DNA of 8,796 bases from the NCBI GenBank assembly GCA_021789355.1, contig JAJYJR010000226.1:1-8796 (forward strand), in the 5' to 3' direction. Below the pieces are notes generated by a model, which did no database searches, was not told where the DNA came from, and saw only the letters and a list, made by a program, of their open reading frames with translations. This DNA is from Chloroflexota bacterium. Lineage in GTDB: Bacteria > Chloroflexota > Limnocylindria > Limnocylindrales > CSP1-4. Positions 6,949-8,796 of the stretch are shown here, in pieces. The translations under genes were made by a program, and so were the position numbers. The first letter of the stretch is position 1. Each line of letters starts with the position of its first letter.

Positions 6949-7587
6949 TCAGGCCGGCAGCCGTCCCTCCCGGACGATAAGGTCGAGCAGCGGCCGCTCC
7001 CGGCCGATCGTCGTCGCCGGCCCGTGTCCCGGCAGCGCCCTCAGCGGATCGTCCAGCAGCGCGAGCCGGCCGAGCGAGGCGACCATCGCTTCGGCCGAAC
7101 CCCCTGGCAGGTCGGTTCGACCCCAGCCACCGGCGAAGAGCGTGTCGCCCGTGAAGAGGAGCCCTTCATCGGGGGCCATCAGGCAGACCGAGCCCTCCGT
7201 GTGGCCCGGCGTGTGCAGCACCTCGAGCCGCAGCGACCCGAGCCGGATCAGGCCGCCCTCGGCAAGCTCGATCGCCGGCACCGACGGCGGGATCGGGAAC
7301 GGCGCGAAGAGCGGCTCCGGATGCTCGAGCCCGTGCCGGTCGAGCGGGTGGCACGCGATCGGGGCGCCGGTCGCCGCCTGCACCGCCGCGTTGTCGCCGA
7401 CGTGGTCCCAGTGGCGGTGCGTGCTGACGATGAGCTTCAGCGTCCACCCCCGCTCCGCCAGCCGCTCGCCGATCCACGACGCCGACGGGATCGCGGTGTC
7501 GATCGCCAGCGCCTCCCGGGTGGACAGGTCGCCGAGCAGGTATACGTTGGTCCCGAGCGGACCGGTCGCGCGCTGGATCAGCTCCAT
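6949..7587 (-). CDS. Metallo-beta-lactamase-fold hydrolase (glyoxalase II-like, YcbL type)
   Basis: Small cytoplasmic metallo-hydrolase of 212 aa, the usual size of single-domain YcbL/glyoxalase II-like proteins. All metal ligands of the fold are present: HxHxDH as H57, H59, D61, H62 in STHRHWDHVGD; H129 in HTPGHTEGS; D148 in LFTGDTLFAGG; and H188 in LPGHGP. The stretch GGWGRTDLPGGS (153-164) is characteristic of this subgroup, which hydrolyses thioesters such as S-lactoylglutathione or similar thiol conjugates; the real substrate here is unknown. The ATG at 7587 is chosen because the protein then begins MELIQRATGPLGTNVYLLGD, a normal first strand. The open frame to 7692 would overlap the preceding gene with arginine-rich nonsense. 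It begins 16 bases after the core-MetE stop and is likely co-transcribed with it. Confidence 0.88.
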   Translation of the reverse strand: MELIQRATGPLGTNVYLLGDLSTREALAIDTAIPSASWIGERLAERGWTLKLIVSTHRHWDHVGDNAAVQAATGAPIACHPLDRHGLEHPEPLFAPFPIPPSVPAIELAEGGLIRLGSLRLEVLHTPGHTEGSVCLMAPDEGLLFTGDTLFAGGWGRTDLPGGSAEAMVASLGRLALLDDPLRALPGHGPATTIGRERPLLDLIVREGRLPA

Positions 7588-7603
7588 GCGCCCGCGCCGG
7601 CGG

Positions 7604-8644
7604 TCAGACGCCCGCCGACCGAGGCGCGCCCAGCGAGCGGCCAGGCGTCGGTCCGGGCTCCGGCAGCGCGTCGCCGATCCCCCGCTCGGCACGCACCCGT
7701 CGCGCGGCCTCCACCACCACGCGCATCTTCTCCTTCGCCTCTTCTACCGTGCGGGTCTTGAGCCCACAGTCGGGGTCCACGAAGATCCGCTCCGGAGGCA
7801 GGACCTCCAGCGCGCGCCGGATCCCCTCGGCGGCCTCCTCGACCGACTCGATGCGGTGGCTGTGGACGTCGACCACGCCGAGCCCGATCGCCTTGGTGAA
7901 GGGGACATCCCGGAAGCGTTCGAGCAGGTGGTAGCCGGAGTTCGCCATCTCGAGGTCCACCTGGTCGACCGGGATGTCGAGCATGGTGGGGTAGGCGTGC
8001 ATGAAGTCGCCGTAGCAGATGTGCGTGATCGCGTGCGCGTCGAGCCCGTCCGTGACGATCGCCATCGCCTCGGCCACCAGGGGCAGCTCCTCCATGCGCG
8101 CTGACGCCGCGGGCTCGTCGACCTGGATGAAGCGCGCCCCGGCGGCCGCCAGGTCCATCGCCTCCTCGTGGATCGCCCGCGCCAGGTCCAGCACGAACTC
8201 GCGCCGCGAGCCGTAGTGCTCGTCGAAGCTCCAATCCGCGATGGTGTACGGGCCGGTGAGCATCCCCTTGACGGGCCGCGCCGTGAGCGACTGCGCGTAC
8301 TCCCATGCCTCGACGGTGATGGGATGCGTGCGCCGCACCCTGCCCACCGCGATGGGCTTGTGGTAGTAGCGGTTGCCGTAGCTCCGCACGAGGCCGCCGA
8401 TCTCGAAGCCGGCCAGCTCCTCGGCGAAGTACGTGGCCATGTCGCCGCGGTACATCTCGCCGTCGACCAGGATGTCGACCCCGAGTTCCTCCTGGAACCG
8501 GATCCAGTCCTCCGTCGCGCGGCGCTCGAGCGCGTGCAGCTCGTCGTCGGCCAGGCGCCCGGCCGCGTGCTCGGCGCGCGCCCTGACCAGCTCCGGCGGC
8601 TTGGGGAACGATCCGACCGACGTGGTCCACAGCCCGTTGCTCAT
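7604..8644 (-). CDS. Stand-alone cobalamin-independent methionine synthase catalytic domain (core-MetE-like)
   Basis: Predicted zinc-dependent methyltransferase of 346 aa corresponding to the C-terminal catalytic barrel of MetE (Meth_synt_2), without the N-terminal half of the roughly 750-residue enzyme. Visible features: the N-terminal TTSVGSFPKP (7-16), DGEMYRGDM (61-69), LTGPYTIADWS (129-139), QVDEPA (174-179), and the zinc ligands H208 and C210 in THICYGDF, E232 in DLEMANSG and C293 in DPDCGLKTR. GVVDVHSHRIES (256-267) matches the VDVHS stretch near the active site. In MetE these residues hold zinc and activate homocysteine thiol, so methyl transfer to a thiol is expected. The methyl donor may be a methylated corrinoid protein or another compound, not folate polyglutamate. 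The last 25 residues are Pro/Arg-rich. ATG at 8644 overlaps the upstream stop and is preceded by GGGGAGG (8651-8657), six bases away. Confidence 0.87.
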   Translation of the reverse strand: MSNGLWTTSVGSFPKPPELVRARAEHAAGRLADDELHALERRATEDWIRFQEELGVDILVDGEMYRGDMATYFAEELAGFEIGGLVRSYGNRYYHKPIAVGRVRRTHPITVEAWEYAQSLTARPVKGMLTGPYTIADWSFDEHYGSRREFVLDLARAIHEEAMDLAAAGARFIQVDEPAASARMEELPLVAEAMAIVTDGLDAHAITHICYGDFMHAYPTMLDIPVDQVDLEMANSGYHLLERFRDVPFTKAIGLGVVDVHSHRIESVEEAAEGIRRALEVLPPERIFVDPDCGLKTRTVEEAKEKMRVVVEAARRVRAERGIGDALPEPGPTPGRSLGAPRSAGV

Positions 8645-8796
8645 GACCGGCCTCCCCGTGCGGCAGCCCCCGGTCGCTGAGACGGCGGCGCGTAGGACCC
8701 GAGCGCGGCGCTCCGCGCATCCACGGCCCGCGGGTCGATGACCTTCGCGAGCTCCACCGGATCTGTGATGGTGGCCTTCCTGGCGGCTTCCGCCAG
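8641..8796 (-). CDS. C-terminal tail of an unidentified protein (partial)
   Basis: The - strand frame is open from the right edge to a TGA at 8641-8643, which overlaps the core-MetE start as ATGA. This places both in one operon. The visible 51 residues read AEAARKATITDPVELAKVID, then PRAVDARSAALGSYAP, and end in a Gly/Arg-rich tail. The pattern of a helix followed by ELAKVIDPRAVD faintly recalls the end of fumarase/aspartase-superfamily lyases, but this is weak and I do not assign a function. Confidence 0.6.
   Translation of the reverse strand: MAEAARKATITDPVELAKVIDPRAVDARSAALGSYAPPSQRPGAAARGGRS
8651..8657 (-). promoter_or_regulatory. Ribosome binding site for the core-MetE gene
   Basis: GGGGAGG on the - strand lies six bases before the ATG at 8644, inside the end of the preceding gene. 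It supports this start and coupled translation. Confidence 0.65.

Noticed and set aside
7588..7692. N-terminal extension of the metallo-hydrolase to a start at 7692
   Set aside because: It would overlap the core-MetE end and consists of arginine-rich sequence unlike the family; the ATG at 7587 gives the normal first strand and length.
5360..8104. A 914-codon open frame on the + strand opposite the aldolase-like, ATPase-like, hydrolase and core-MetE genes
   Set aside because: It spans four recognisable - strand genes, is rich in Arg/Ser/Pro, and shows no domain. Long antisense open frames are expected in such GC-rich DNA.

Overview
The window is very GC-rich (clearly above 65%), almost fully coding, with strong G/C preference at third codon positions, GTG starts for several genes, and start/stop overlaps. 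This suggests a high-GC Actinomycetota or Chloroflexota genome, possibly a deep or uncultured lineage. The sequence alone does not fix the phylum. No RNA genes, CRISPR arrays, insertion sequences or gene-free stretches over 100 bases were seen.

Left half (1-4215, + strand): a tightly packed operon for uptake and breakdown of a polyamine or a related amine/amino acid. After the tail of an upstream gene (1-56) come two PotB/PotC-type ABC permeases joined by an ATGA overlap. Eight bases later is a three-domain regulator (MerR-type helix-turn-helix, XRE-type helix-turn-helix, cupin). Then, with its ribosome binding site overlapping the regulator stop, comes a class III PLP-dependent aminotransferase of the GABA/putrescine type. 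The layout recalls the PuuR-controlled putrescine genes of E. coli, where an XRE-cupin repressor sits with transport and GABA aminotransferase genes. The solute-binding protein is not in the window and the ATPase is probably upstream.

Between the two halves (4216-4275) is a 60-base convergent spacer with an inverted repeat that could end transcription from both sides.

Right half (4276-8796, - strand): five co-directional genes, read from the right edge leftwards. These are the C-terminal tail of an unidentified protein, a stand-alone methionine synthase-like catalytic domain (core-MetE), a small metallo-beta-lactamase-fold hydrolase, a secretion-ATPase-like protein that has lost its P-loop, and an extended class II aldolase-like protein with all metal-binding positions. 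Short spacings (ATGA overlap, 16 bases, and 3 or 92 bases depending on the start chosen) suggest co-transcription of at least the first four. I do not see one pathway that unites them.

The most unusual points are: a two-helix hydrophobic hairpin inserted into the EAA loop of the first permease, where the ATPase normally docks; the MerR-XRE-cupin fusion; and a TadA/archaeal GspE-like protein with a ruined Walker A, set in a metabolic gene cluster and possibly carrying a frameshift near its N-terminus.
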